NCBI GenBank assembly: GCA_022495005.1
Contig: JAGYXB010000831.1
Coordinates: 248,001-312,000, forward strand
From: Rhyacophila brunnea
Taxonomy: Eukaryota; Arthropoda; Insecta; Trichoptera; Rhyacophilidae
Length of the DNA: 64,000 nucleotides
Reading direction: 5' to 3'
Under the pieces are notes generated by a model. That model did no database searches, was not told where the DNA came from, and was given only the letters and a program-made list of their open reading frames with translations. A program made the translations under genes and the position numbers. Below are positions 1 through 11,915 of this stretch, in pieces (position 1 is the first letter of the stretch; each line of letters starts with the position of its first letter).

Positions 1-90
1 CGCAACGCACAGGACCGAGATAAGTGGAAGCAGCTTGAAGAGGCCTTCATCCAGCAGTGGATAAATTCAGACTGATGATGATGATGATAC
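1..90 (+). mobile_element. 3' end of an RTE-like LINE with TGATGA microsatellite tail
   Basis: The first 75 bases read in frame as RNAQDRDKWKQLEEAFIQQW followed by INSD and a stop. This is the C-terminal signature of RTE-like reverse transcriptases (RDRDKWRQL-type motif). A (TGA)n run follows directly, the usual tail. The rest of the element lies left of the window. Compare the copy ending at 22901, which carries the same tail. Confidence 0.65.
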
Positions 91-261
91 TTCTATTGAT
101 TGTATTATTAGTGATAGGGGTTTTTTTTAAAACACTTCAACTATGTATTCATAATTTGTTTGTTATTTTTTATTGTAATCAATAACTTAATAGGTAGATG
201 ATAAACCTGCTTTATTGTAAGTATTAATTTATCATATAACTAAGAATTACCTCTATTCGCT

Positions 262-480
262 GTCCCGTATTATGACATATGCTGCCCCCGTCTGGGGCTA
301 TGTTAATGTTTGTACGCAATACCACTCTTCATAGAGACTTGACCGTAGAAACCATTTACGACCACGTCTTGAAACATTCTAAAAAAATCTACGGCTCCAT
401 GACAGCATACTTCCCAAACCAGTCGATCAAAGATCTAAACAATTAAGATCCAGCAATTCACACCGAATTTAATACTCTTA
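262..480 (+). pseudogene. Relic of a CR1/jockey-type reverse transcriptase C-terminus
   Basis: One frame reads RIMTYAAPVWGYVNVCTQYH before a stop. TYAAPVWG is the typical motif after the reverse transcriptase palm of jockey- and CR1-clade LINEs. After further frame changes the text KIYGSMTAYFPNQSIKDLN also fits that region. The element is badly decayed and its limits cannot be set. Confidence 0.4.
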
Positions 481-619
481 AAGTATTCTTAGTCTATATT
501 TATTCCCTACAGTAGGAGATAAAAAGAGGCCATTTGGTTCCCTCTCGACCCTCTCCATCTGCATAGATATAAAAAATAAAATACTCCGCAGTGCTGACTC
601 CGTCCAATACAATACAATA

Positions 620-2339
620 CAACCATAACCCCTATTTTCCCAAGTTCTTTTTCTTTTTCATTTTTTTCCCTTCAGACCCACGACAAAGAGCCATGCGCTT
701 TTCGTTAATAGGTATATAAAAGCGAGTACTACAGATGACGAGAATAAAAAGCCGTTTGGCCTTGGTGCCTCATATTATACCTATATAATTGAATTGATAT
801 CAGTTTTCAGTATGTATTTACCTTTTGGTGAGTGCACACGGTGCCCGAAGATGCAGAAAGGAGAAACCCGGGTCGCAAAAAACGATTCAAATACAACAAT
901 ACAAAACTGAAATCCATTAGAATTTTTTTATTTACTTTTTGGTACAGAATTATTTAGGAAAATAAATTTTAATCGATGTACCTCGCTCACTAGCATCCTC
1001 TCACTCCCTAGCTCACTAGCAGAGGACTATCTACCTATGTGGGTTTTATGATCTGACCGTCATAAAGCATCCTGCTTTAAAACCTTGGTCCGTTGGCGAT
1101 GGCTTTTACTATTATAATATTCTACATTATTAATTTGTTCTGTGGTAGAATAAAATCAACAATGTAATGGTAGTCAAATTTGTATAGCTAGCTTGTCAAT
1201 TATTGACGAAACGAATTTGTCAGATGTACTGACGGGAAATAAAAAGATAGTACGATATTACTACTGATGAATAGGTACACACTAATGAAAACATCACACT
1301 AAGACATAGATTACACGACTAAATCGATGAAATTTCAATAGCTCACTGACGATTTAAAATTGAGTGATGAGTTCAAATTATGTATTTTCCTAAACATTTC
1401 TCTTCTCTTGATCTTCAATTGTTCTATTACATTGCATATCCTTGTTTGTTCCATTATCTTATGTGTCTTTTCTCGTTTCAATGTATTGTAATAACATGTA
1501 CTTATTATGTTTTCTTTAAACGTCTACAGATTTTGTTTACTTACTCTTCGTGTATCCAGGGACTTGAAGTTAATACACATCAAAAATCTTTAGATAACAT
1601 TATTTTTTTTTTATATGTGATTGGATTCCATAGAACTTATTTCATTAATTATTTTAGACAAAGCTGCAAACGTCATAAACAATAATATTATGAGCAAACA
1701 TTTTAGGCTTCTTTTCGGTTTTTTTAACCTTTGACATAATATTATTATGGTTCTGTGTAAGTATATAAATACACTTCTACATATACGACAGATGGCAAAT
1801 TAAATTATGTTTGTAGAATATAAAATAATCAAGTTATTATTTAAATATGTAAGTACCTACGTTAATATGCAATTAAAAACTATTTTTCCTAAGAAGGTAG
1901 GTTTTAAAATTTTAAATGATCGTCTAGTATCGAGTCTTTGCCACTTATATAATTTAATTTATTATCTATGATAGGTATATGCCATACGGGGTAGTTCCAC
2001 CTTTAATACCAGAAGACACAAATAATAAAATACTATACTTAAGTAAGTATTATTATGTGCTTTCAAATAATATAGTAAGTATTATAATATAATATGTTTA
2101 CGTCCATAGTTGTCGTTCAATACCTACCTATAGTGGAGTGAAGTGACAATGATAGGAATTCATTTTGGTAAAGTGACAAGCTATGTTGTGGGTACCGACC
2201 TCCACTCGTATCTTATAAGTATCATATTAAAATCACATATTTCCGCATACATTGCGATATCACTATATTATTAGAATTATTATTTTTGATTGAAAAGTGC
2301 TAAAAACATAATATTATTAACATTTTGGTACCTACAAGT
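620..2339. other. AT-rich stretch without a recognised gene
   Basis: No coding pattern, splice-bounded exon or paired terminal repeats stand out. Short palindromes of the TAGGTACCTA and AATATTATTATT type are frequent, as in most of the left half of the window. The longest open frame (1380-1685) has AT-driven composition and no recognisable domain. Confidence 0.4.
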
Positions 2340-2526
2340 CGGTTATCTTGGATACAGCTGGAAACACATTTTGAAAATAGCCGATATATCTACTTACTTA
2401 AACTCTTATTTGTTAGGATAACTTAACCTAACCTAACCTAACCTAAACTAACCCAAACTAACAAATAATCCAGTTAGTATATCGGCTATTTTAAAAATGT
2501 GTTTGCCGCTGTATCCTGGATAAACG
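2340..2526. mobile_element. Inverted-repeat element with internal TTAGG-like repeats
   Basis: The left arm (2340-2393) and right arm (2470-2526) are inverted copies sharing GGATACAGC and AATAGCCGATATA. Between them are four to five CCTAA units (2424-2450), the complement of the arthropod telomere repeat TTAGG. Related half-copies with the same arm sequence and TTAGG units lie at 10805-10905 and 16170-16262. It is a MITE-like element of about 187 bp with no clear target duplication. Confidence 0.6.
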
Positions 2527-2979
2527 TATAGAACCAACATTTTTAATACGCAGCGCGTCACTCCTGTTTCTGAAAACATTTCAAATAATACCTATATCTT
2601 TGCAATTCAATCAAAATTCTAGGAATAGACCAATGTGTATTTTACTAATTAATTTAAAAATAATATTTCAGTCATTCTGATAATATTATTAACGTAGCTG
2701 TAAAATTGTAAAATTTTGTGTCAAACGAAGACGCTTGTATCTTCGAAAGACAATGATAATAAATTATTTTAGGTCCCATTTTAAAATCTTATTCATGATT
2801 TTCAACCATTTACAGATGCAAAAAATAATGTTTGACGGTTGATGTGAGCTGATTCCTTCGAACCGAAATAATTATTAATAAAAATGGTACATACATAACT
2901 AAATTTAAAAAAAATGTGTTTATTAAGTTATTTCATAATCTTATGTTAGTTTATATACACTAATATTGTAGGTATAGAC

Positions 2980-3539
2980 CGGTGGTCTCCAAACTCAATA
3001 AAGGTGTGAGCTACTTTCAAAAATTGAAATTGACTGTCGAGCTACTGGTACACAATCCTTCTTTACCGTTTTTTATCATCGTCCTTCATCATACAATACC
3101 TACATAACTAATATTATTATATTACTAAAAATAAATTAGGACATCGGACTTCTAATAAAACATAAAATACGTACATACTTTAATTTATTTATTTATGAAC
3201 AAAATAATAATTGAAATATCTTGAAATAAGTGTGAGTAAAAGTAAAAATAATTGGTGGAAAGAATGACATTCACTTTCCTCTACAATTTTTTCAATTCTC
3301 GGTGAGTACCTACCTTGGTACTCCCATACGAATGCAATAATTATTATCAAGATGGACATCTGTGAGTCTGTTTCTATATTAACTTTTAACCACCTTCATA
3401 TTGGAAAACGTGGTAAGTAGGTAGAACAAAACAATGTCTTCATTTTGAGGAATAAAATTTGAGAGGCAAATTTATAAATATGATAAAAAATCATACGCGA
3501 GCTACCGGTAGCCCGCGAGCGACTGCTTGGCGATCATTG
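2980..3539. mobile_element. hAT-type non-autonomous element with perfect 8-bp duplication
   Basis: The 8-bp sequence GTATAGAC flanks the unit on both sides (2972-2979 and 3540-3547). The left end is CGGTGGTCTCCAAAC and the right end, read inward, is CAATGATCGCCAAGC: imperfect inverted ends of hAT style. The subterminal sequences GAGCTAC and CGAGCTACCGGTAGC are also shared. It is 560 bp with no open frame of note. Confidence 0.7.
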
Positions 3540-3560
3540 GTATAGACCGAAGAACATTTT

Positions 3561-3941
3561 CGAGGGCTTAGTGTCAAACAACACTATCTACAAAAGTGCA
3601 ACTTTACAGGAGAGCCAAAAATCGTTATTTTAGATTCTTGTAACTCAACAAGGGAAATGTTTATTTTAAACCTAATGTTAATATTTTATAATTTATTGTG
3701 TATTGTACATTTATCTTGCTTATGATGATGTTAAAATTTATAGGGATAGTTTTTAAAAAATATGAAAACAAGGGTAACTTATGTAGTTAGCGTTAAACTT
3801 TACTGACGATTTAATAAGAAATTAGAAAAGATTGACATAACGTTGTTTGACTCTCATGTAGCCATAAATGTAAAATAACGTTATCTCAAAAAAAAAAAAA
3901 ACACTTTTTTGTAGATAACGTTGTCTGACTTTAAGCACTCG
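3561..3941. mobile_element. Candidate inverted-repeat element
   Basis: The left end begins CGAGGGCTTAGTGTCAAACA and the inward-read right end begins CGAGTGCTTAAAGTCAGACA. Both continue with a match around TCTACAAAAAGTG. A poly-A run sits at 3888-3901. No target duplication is clear, so the boundaries are approximate. Confidence 0.4.
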
Positions 3942-4365
3942 TATTTAATATGTAAGTATTAATTATTACACTATGCGTTTCAGATTAAATAAACAAAAAT
4001 TAATATTTCTTTTTACAAATTATCCTTTTTCCTCTTATGCTATCTTATATTGGGGGTCAAGCACCGAGTGATCTTAACTCTGTCATCTGCTAGCCACATC
4101 AATGGAACTGCAATCGTACCAATCACGGAGCCATTACGTGTGGCGACGTCCTCTGCCACATAGCTACCCATATAATGCGGAATTTTGTTGTCTATAAATT
4201 AAAAAAAAAAATGTTCCTACTATAGTTTTATACCGATGATTCTACGTAAAACTTCTCTCATAATTTCCTTGTAGGTTGTGTAGGTACTAGTTTTAATGTG
4301 GCTTGATTAGTTATATTCTCAATTCGCACAGTATTTCTGTCTCCGAAAAAAAGGAAAATATGTCT

Positions 4366-4826
4366 AAAATAATTACAAGATAAAAAGAGCTTTTTATATA
4401 CTTACTTACAACGTTTTTAAATTTTCTGTTGAATTATATAAACTTGACTTGACTAGCTTAAACGATCAAAAAAATTTGTACTTGATAGAAATAATACTGA
4501 AATGTCATTTTGACAGGTCATATTGATTACCATAGTAACGCACGTATATATTAATAATTTAGTTACTAGGACCCCAGACCCCTAGCAACCAATAATGGTG
4601 TCAAAATAACTTTTCATACAATACAGAATTAACTGAAAATTAATTCAATTCTACTTAAAGATGGCTAAAAGTATTAAAAATGCATTGGCATCGTGTTCTG
4701 GTATATTCTAAAAGTTTCAAATATCTTGCTAGTCGGGAAGTTAGTTAAGAATCGATTGCAAGATCTGTATCGGACAAAGAACCACCAGACAAATAAGAAT
4801 ACGAGCTAAGAAAAACGTTGTAAAAT
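4366..4826 (+). repeat. Dispersed repeat family X, copy 1
   Basis: This block starts AATTACAAGATAAAAAGAGC and ends AAAAACGTTGTAAAA. It contains the shared landmarks AACGTTTTTAAATTTTCTG, TAGTAACGCACGTATATA and GGCATCGTGTTCTG. Three other copies are in the window (11178-11915 inverted, 14007-14487, 62755-63200). The ACAACGTTTTTA near one end and its complement at the other suggest terminal inverted repeats. It is noncoding. Confidence 0.65.
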
Positions 4827-5883
4827 AGCATTTAGAGAAGGCAAATAACTGATGAGAATTTGGAGTCGCGCCTGAAATTAAAAACCACAAGTTGCATAAA
4901 TTACCAAACATACAGAAACTCTCCAAAGAAATGCAAGGAAGGTCATTGTTCACATTAGTTTTAAGGAATGTGTGAAAATTGTAAGTAATTCATGTTCTGT
5001 AAAAAATATATTTATAATTTCAACAATAAAAACATATATTTAGGTACTTACGTTACTTTTATTCGGGAAACTTCTTACCACAATTATAAAATTTAAATAA
5101 ATCATTTTTATAAAAATATACGTATGGCTCTCGAATTTTTTTTCCGTCGTCCCACTCAATTTGGCTCCTTTGGTCCAAGAGTTTGCGGACCCCTGCCATA
5201 GGTAACACAAAGTTGCCCAAAACTCAAATCATATTTTTGTCTTTTTTGAAAATATGTGAAATTAGACCTATTTATCTATTCCTTTCGAAGGCAAAACACA
5301 TTTGTAAATTGTATAAAAGCAATGTTGTCTTAATGTTTACTTCATCTTGTCTTAAATCACTAAATCGGTGTAATAATAAACAACTAATACAGGCAATAGG
5401 TACATACTATCTTTAGATCAAAATATAAAAAATGGTCTTGCTCCAATATTGTAATGGCAAGCCCTCCGCAATAGCCGATTTTAGTGAGTCATGTTTTAGC
5501 AAGTGCATAGCCAACACGCCACAAAAATGGCAGTCAGTCGATAAACTGACATTGTGCCGGCAACATCTACAAGAAAATCGGAAAATATGCCGTATTGTTC
5601 TATAAAACGATGTCAAAACACATCTAGGAACCAAAAACAGGAAGATGGGATTACTTTCCACTTATGAGTACTTCATAAACAGTGATTATTCTATATTATT
5701 CTGTAATCTGAAATCATTTCTTTGATTAGCTTACATTTCGTTGCGTACACGCCAGAATTCTGCAAGTGTGGGTAAAAATGTTGCCAGATTTGTGATTTTT
5801 GATTTCATCTGTTTTAAAATAATATTACACATTTTGCGATATTATACACATATTTTAATATTTCGTATTCAAGCTTATCTGTT
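4827..5883. other. No recognised feature
   Basis: The open frames in both strands here (4741-5977 area) are short, overlap one another and show no domain. I see no splice-bounded exon and no paired terminal repeat. Confidence 0.35.
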
Positions 5884-7585
5884 CGTCGCTATAGGATTTG
5901 TTTCCCGAATAGACCAAATGTCAATTTTACAGGAGACGAAAAACAAATTTCATTGTCGTATATTTCAATATCAGTAGATGTATCAATCATTCTTTCTACA
6001 CTGTATGATTGCAACATTATCTAAGAATAGATTCCAAGAATAACATACTGGTATAAATCATTAAATGCACAGAAAATGCGTTTTATTTACAAGTACTCAC
6101 TGTGGATATTCGGGAAATTTTAAGCGCTCTCTCAGAATAATGGATATTCGGGACAAAACATGGACGTTCGGGATTTAAGACCGTAGCGTATTGTTGCACG
6201 GCCCACAGATTACTGAGTGGTCAAAAAGTACGCGCCTCAAACGTTATATTTATTTACACGATAATTGTTAATAATTACCTCTACTATGATCGTAATTACC
6301 CAAGTTCGTATGTAATATTAACATGCGGCAATCGCTTTTTCGGTTTTTTTCGGATTAAGTAATAAAATAGTTGTTAAGTAATTAACTATTTTTTATTGAA
6401 CGAATAATTCACAAGATTTAAGAATGTACCATTCTAATAATTGAACATACTTACATAAATTTTTTAAATCACTTCTGAGAAAATATATTATAAGGTATCT
6501 ACTACTTCAATTACTAACCGACGTCACGGTCATTTCTCCAATATTTTATGATGGTACTTACTCGTACTTGCTAACAATTTTATATCATACTTTTTCCAAA
6601 AAAAAAAATATATATCTATATATTATTATATCTATATATTTCTATAATTGACAGTTAAACTTATTACAAACCACCAAATAAATATTATATATTTACTATT
6701 GTAAGGAATAACAACACAAAATAATAGCATGTATAAATTAATTACTATTGGCTGCTAATATTAGGTAGGTACCAATATCCTAAGTATATAATATCCACCA
6801 AATAAATAGTTACTAACATACATATTAAATTAAATTAACTATCAGCGCATTCAAAAATAAATAATAGCATCGCCTTTATTTTCATAGAAATACCTAGATT
6901 AAAAGTAAAATAAAGACAAACAATGTTTGATTAATAATAATTTGAAATAATAATTATTTTTTACGTCATAGTAGTTGCCGGGTCATACTGTAGAATTCAT
7001 ATAACCGTTGGGATTTTGTGTCATTTATCAAAACAAAATGCAGTTATTTAGGTTAAAATACTCACTTCCACAACTCTACTGTAAGTTCAGGGCGAACTAG
7101 TGATGTATCAGCTATGAATGATCTCTTCAAATTTGATGAATTCACTATTAGAACAATAGTAACGTTAAAAACAATATCAATAAGACGAAATTTAAAAGAA
7201 GTCCCCGGACGGCCGAAAAATATGAAAGTGGGCGTGATTGTTTTAGAGCTAGACAGCGTGAATATGGGAGCGAGATGCACGGCGTAAGCGCGGTTTGATT
7301 GGCTGAAGTCATATTCGGGAAATAAACACTCAGCCAGAGATATATTTCGACCGAAATTAACTTGGATATTCAGGTACGAATAGTTGGACATTCGGGAGCA
7401 CACCACGGAGTAATTGTAACTTAACATGGCGTATTCGGGTTTTTTAAAAAAATATCTCTGTTCCTAGATAAAAATATATTGTTTTTATAAATGATTTCGG
7501 TAGAGTTCGATAAAAGAAATTGAACTGCATTAAAATGTCGATTTCGACAAAAATGGATATTCGGGAAACAAATCCTATAGCGACG
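5884..7585. mobile_element. 1.7-kb element bounded by perfect 27-bp inverted repeats, with repeated 13-mer
   Basis: Positions 5884-5910 and 7559-7585 are perfect inverted copies (CGTCGCTATAGGATTTG and onward). TGTT flanks both sides, a possible 4-bp target duplication. The motif TGGATATTCGGGA or close variants occurs near both ends on the plus strand (about 6103, 6141, 6161, 7309, 7363, 7385, 7427 and 7554), and the terminal repeat itself contains it. No transposase is visible; the 121-codon open frame at 7062-7427 has no recognisable domain. A diverged right-end copy lies at 50607-50701. Confidence 0.6.
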
Positions 7586-7589
7586 TGTT

Positions 7590-8524
7590 GTATGAATAAA
7601 TCAGCTACGGCTGCTGGTGTATAAAATATAGCGGTAGTTTTTAAATATCATTTATCACTTATTTATCGGATTCGTAAGTACCACACTATATTTCGAAACG
7701 TCAGAGTTTGTTGAAAAACTTGTATACAAAACGACAATTTAAAAAAAAAACTAATCCAAAACCAAGGGCTATAATTTCTTATTCCTTGAATGTCTATATG
7801 AATTTTCGTTTTATATTAAAATTCATGTTTAATTTTCAGAATTATATTCCTAGCAAATTCCAATACATATTTTATTCACATTTAAACTAAATATGTCTCA
7901 TTTTTAGTGTTAGCTGCTCATAACGTGTTCTCCAGCATTTATCGAACGCGACACTTGCCTCTTTAAAACGTGCCATCTCCGATGTACCTACTATATGATT
8001 GTAAATTTACGTAATTTTGTTTTATGTGTCTGATTTTTTTAGATTTACTAGATTTGTGTAAACGTCTTTGTTCTTTCCGAATAGTATGTGGCGCATGGAG
8101 ATAACCAAAAGACTCCAGACCATTGGACTTCCTAGTTCTTAACCGGTCACGGTGGCTTCGTCAACGAGCTCTGTTAGCTTGGTTTTATAAAATTCGATAC
8201 ATGCTTATGTAGAATGCTTTAAATAGCAGGGTGCCAATCACATCCTCTGGTAGTGTTCCCATTCATCGGTTGAAAGGGAATGCTACCAGCACAATTTTGA
8301 AGGACGCTTCTCGTTCGTTACGCCACGGTATATGCCTGAAAGGGTGTTGAGACGTGGCGGGTGGTGGATGGAAAAGCATGTATCCATAGATTTGTAATTC
8401 TTTTTTTTTCAATATAATCATTACCCAATGTTTCGATATTTAAAATTCAGAATAAACCAATTTTTATCATAATGGGTCTATTTTTAAAATCTTTATAGAT
8501 TGTGGTATTTTTGTGTTTACTTAT
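7590..8524. other. No recognised gene
   Basis: AT-rich sequence with a somewhat more GC-rich, non-AT block at 8060-8380 that may be remnant repeat or coding DNA. No frame in that block stays open over its length, and I could not match it to a family. Confidence 0.3.
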
Positions 8525-8874
8525 GCGTCAATTACATGGAGCTACTTTACGAGCTGCTTGTTGCCGAATTTACAATCTGCCTGTAAAGTCGCTTAGTGTC
8601 ATCATCGAACAAGCAGATTGTAAACAATCTACCGAGAAAAGTTGAAAGCCGGTCAACTTTACACGCAACACGCCGGCGTGTGGGTCTACTGCGTCTGCGC
8701 AGTAGCAACCTCCCGGTGAAAAAACGAACTACGTTCTGTCAAAATAGTCGCTGGCTTGTGGCTTCTCAGCGAATGGAAAGTTTTGTGTGTCATCATCACA
8801 ATCGCAGTAGCTGAATCGCCCGCTTTTAAATTTGCCAACAAACAGCTCGTAAAGTAGCTCAATGTAATTGACGC
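8525..8874. mobile_element. MITE-like element with about 35-bp terminal inverted repeats
   Basis: The left end GCGTCAATTACATGGAGCTA and the inward-read right end GCGTCAATTACATTGAGCTA continue with the shared CTTTACGAGCTG and TTGTTG. The unit is about 350 bp. The small open frame inside (8596-8814) is probably chance. No clear target duplication was found. Confidence 0.6.
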
Positions 8875-9570
8875 TTTATATTTTTCTTTACTTATACTTC
8901 TAAGTCGGTAGGTACCAGCTACATAATTTATTTAGCAAATATGTTTGAATCGTTAATTGAATGTATTATTTGATTAATAATAAATAAAATTTTATGAAAA
9001 CATGTTTTTTTTATTTCTCCGAACACTATAAATAGGAATGTAATAAATATTATTCGTATTTTTGAGATTGTGTGTTACCTAAATATATTTCGTATTACCA
9101 AAATTCACTCTGCTAATATTTATTAATATAATATAAAATTAAATCGCTTGTAAAATAATTCGAAATCTGGCAACACTACGCCAAGCAAATGTTCACGCAC
9201 ACTGTCACGTATTTCCGAAAAACCCTTGAAAGGGGCGTGAAGGACGCGTGGTGGGGCTGACCCAAGCGCGAGAAAAAATTCGTCATCTGTTCGGGAACAA
9301 ACACTCACTATCGCTCTATCTATATTTTTCTATAATCTAAGTGTAATGGTGAATAGTTGTTAGCTATATCTATAGTCTAAGGTTGTTAGCCATTTTCTCA
9401 AGGGGTTCCATATATACCTACTGGAAATAATGATCTGTTAGAAAAAGGTCAGATTTACTTAAATTTTATATATGTTAATTTGTCTCTTATATATCATAAT
9501 CTGACTTATTAAAAATAGAGTCAACCCTTATATTTATAGGAATGCGAAAAATATATTATTAAGCGATCAC
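8875..9570. other. No recognised feature
   Basis: AT-rich DNA. A 61-codon open frame on the minus strand at 9123-9308 has no recognisable domain and no splice context. Confidence 0.35.
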
Positions 9571-10480
9571 TAGTCATGAATCGTACCATATGTTTGCCAA
9601 AAGTCATTCAAAACCTATGGCATAGGTACGGTACGACTTATTTATTTATTAACAACTATTTATTATTTCACTATGAAATTAAGAAATCAGACGTTTCCCT
9701 AGCAATCGAGACTAACCTCAGACTGCGTATGATTCGATGTTACGTTCTCCCAATCCTTTTCTATAACATGGAAGTATGGATGATAAAAGTCGACATTTGA
9801 GGCTTTCGAGAGGTGACTGCATGGCCCTCACAAGGGGGGCTGGTAGGACTCTAGCCTAGGAGCCCGGGCTCAGGGAGGGCGGCGTGGCGGGTCGACCAGA
9901 TAAATGAGATAAACACACGTCTTAAATAGTAAATAATAGTGAAAAAATTGCCTGCGGCGCTATTTTCCTTCTGAATTGTTAATAAAATTATTTTTAAAAT
10001 ATATGGTTGTACGAAGGAGTTTTTTGTTGTTATATACGATACCTACCCGAAAACACCATAATTCGATGTGTTAAAAAATCGCTTAATATACACTGAATTT
10101 TATATTTTGATCTCTAACACCATTTGGAAAACGCCACAGTAGAGCGTCAGACTGCCTTTAAACATAGCGATAGGTAGGGGGGCGCCAAAGATCCTGGCCT
10201 GGGGCCCTGTTTCAGAAAGTGAGGCCATGGGTGACTGCATATACTAGTATCCAAAAAATCATAGTGATTAATGTTGACTTATTCAAAAATTGGGACAGGA
10301 CCTAGAAGTTATGCGTAGTATCAAAACCATAAATCTATAGTGCATCTTACATTATAAGAGGTCAAAAGTACAGCATTCCCAACTTGTTAATAAATAAATT
10401 ATCAATGGCAAATGTATAAGAAACCGTGCCGCATTTTTTGGCGTAAGAACTCTGAAGACTGAAAGCTTAAGTATATGAGG
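9571..10480 (+). pseudogene. LINE reverse transcriptase C-terminal relic, split by a MITE
   Basis: On the plus strand, NLRLRMIRCYVLPILFYNME (about 9711-9770) matches the RxRMxRCYVLPxLxYGxEAW motif at the C-terminus of RTE-like reverse transcriptases. After the MITE at 9820-10229, text such as KLGQDLEVMRSIKTINLY and YKRSKVQHSQLVNK fits the following C-terminal domain. Stops and frame changes are frequent. It is a dead fragment with no start or catalytic YADD. Confidence 0.5.
9820..10229. mobile_element. hAT-type MITE (GC-rich ends), copy A, perfect 8-bp duplication
   Basis: The unit runs from CATGGCCCTCACA to GAGGCCATG and is flanked by GGTGACTG at 9812-9819 and 10230-10237. It lies inside a LINE relic. 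Two related copies are at 12904-13333 and 28949-29492. The ends are GC-rich, with runs of C and G, in contrast to the AT-rich middle. It is noncoding. Confidence 0.7.
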
Positions 10481-10804
10481 TAGACCAACCACGTGTTAAA
10501 TTAGTACTTACTTATAATTTGTTATTTTCAATTAAAGTTTGTCATATATACATAACGCGCATTAAATATGTGCGGACAGTCGGCTCACTTCTTGTCCTTT
10601 GGTTTTATGGCTTAAAATAATAAAGCCCTGATTCAAACAACTGCTACACCCGGCAGGAAAACTCAGTCCCCATTAATTTTGTGTTTTTGGATTTGCATAT
10701 TGTGAACTAAAAAGTAATAAAACAATTAATTATTTAAGTACTTATTCTTTTTAGATATTCCAATAACCGTAGTAATAGTCGTAGAATATAAAAAAAATAG
10801 GTTC

Positions 10805-10910
10805 TTGTCGGTTTACGGGAAGCTAGCGGCAAACAAATTTTGAAAATAGCCGATATACTGGATTATTTTTTAGGTTAGGTTAGATTAGATTAGGTTAGGT
10901 TTTCATTCTT
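10805..10910. repeat. Half-copy of the TTAGG-bearing inverted-repeat element
   Basis: CGGTTTACGGGAAGCTAGCG is followed by AAATTTTGAAAATAGCCGA and a run of GGTTAG/ATTAG units. It matches one arm of the element at 2340-2526 and the inverted fragment at 16170-16262. Confidence 0.5.
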
Positions 10911-11177
10911 GAATTCATGAATTTTGCCAAAATCGGTTATGAGAATTAGCGCGGTTCCCGTCTGGCTTGTGGCTGGCAAAACGGACTTGTACCTAATATT
11001 GTTCTAGTTATAGGTACTTATATTTAATCTACGATTCTTCTATAAATTTACTAAAAATATAGAATTTCCACAAATTCACAATAATTATAAGTACTTTTTT
11101 AGGACATTGATTACATACCTACATGTTTAAGGGCAATTATTTTTTCCTATATTTTATATCTAAGTGTAAACCCTTTT

Positions 11178-11915
11178 TACAACGTTTTTCTTAGCTCGTA
11201 TTCTTATTTGTCCGGTGGTTCTTTATCCGGTACAAATCTTGCAATCGATTTTTAACTAACTTCCCGACTAGCTAGACATTAGAAACTTTTAGAATATATC
11301 AGAACACGGTGCCAATGCATTTTTTAATACTTTTAGCCATCTTTAAGTAGAATTGAATTAATTTTCAGTTAATTCTGTTTTGTATGAAAAGTTATTTCGA
11401 CACCATTATTGGTTCTGGAGTCCTAGCAACTAAATTATTAATATATACGTGCGTTAATATGACATGTCAAGATGACATTTCAGTATTATTTCTATCAAGT
11501 ACAAAATTTTTTGATCGTTAAGCTAGTCAAGTCAAGTTTATATGATTCAACCATAGAGGTATTAAATATAAAGAGAGTCAAGGAATCGGCTTTCTCATAC
11601 AACTGAATGAAGCAGGCCAATAATAGCGGAAACTTACGAGAAATAGCTAAGCGATAAAAAAATGCAGGGCATCACGGAGGATTTACTTTGGTCATTATAA
11701 CGTATCCATATAATATAGTGTTAACGTGGAAATTTTGCCGCAAATTGATTACCAGCCTGCCTCACCATACTTGCCTGCTTCACCATACTTGCCTGCTTCA
11801 CCATACTTGCCTGCCTCACCATACTTTCATATAACCTGCCACCCCTAGGATTCAACAGAAAATTTAAAAACGTTGTAAGAATATAAAAAGTTCTTTTTAT
11901 CTTGTAATTATTTCA
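11178..11915 (-). repeat. Dispersed repeat family X, copy 2 (inverted, interrupted)
   Basis: Read on the minus strand, this matches copy 1 at 4366-4826. The match stops at 11551 and resumes at 11849, leaving the two halves separated by a 297-bp insertion with an 8-bp duplication. Confidence 0.65.
11552..11848. mobile_element. hAT-type MITE inserted in family X copy 2; contains an 18-bp minisatellite
   Basis: GATTCAAC flanks the insert at 11544-11551 and 11849-11856. The ends are CATAGAGGTATTA and, read inward, CTAGGGGTGGC: weak hAT-style inverted ends. At about 11753-11826 there are four copies of an 18-bp unit (CTTGCCTGCYTCACCATA). It is noncoding. Confidence 0.6.

Noticed and set aside
1380..1685. 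101-codon open frame on the plus strand
   Set aside because: Phe/Tyr/Ile-rich composition is expected of AT-rich DNA; no domain, signal or splice context.
4040..4180. Block that reads on the minus strand as AVPLMWLADDRVKITRCL
   Set aside because: It looks coding-like in composition but is short, lacks splice boundaries I trust, and matches no family I know.
7062..7427. 121-codon open frame inside the 1.7-kb element
   Set aside because: No transposase motif or other domain; it overlaps the repeated 13-mer motif and is probably chance.
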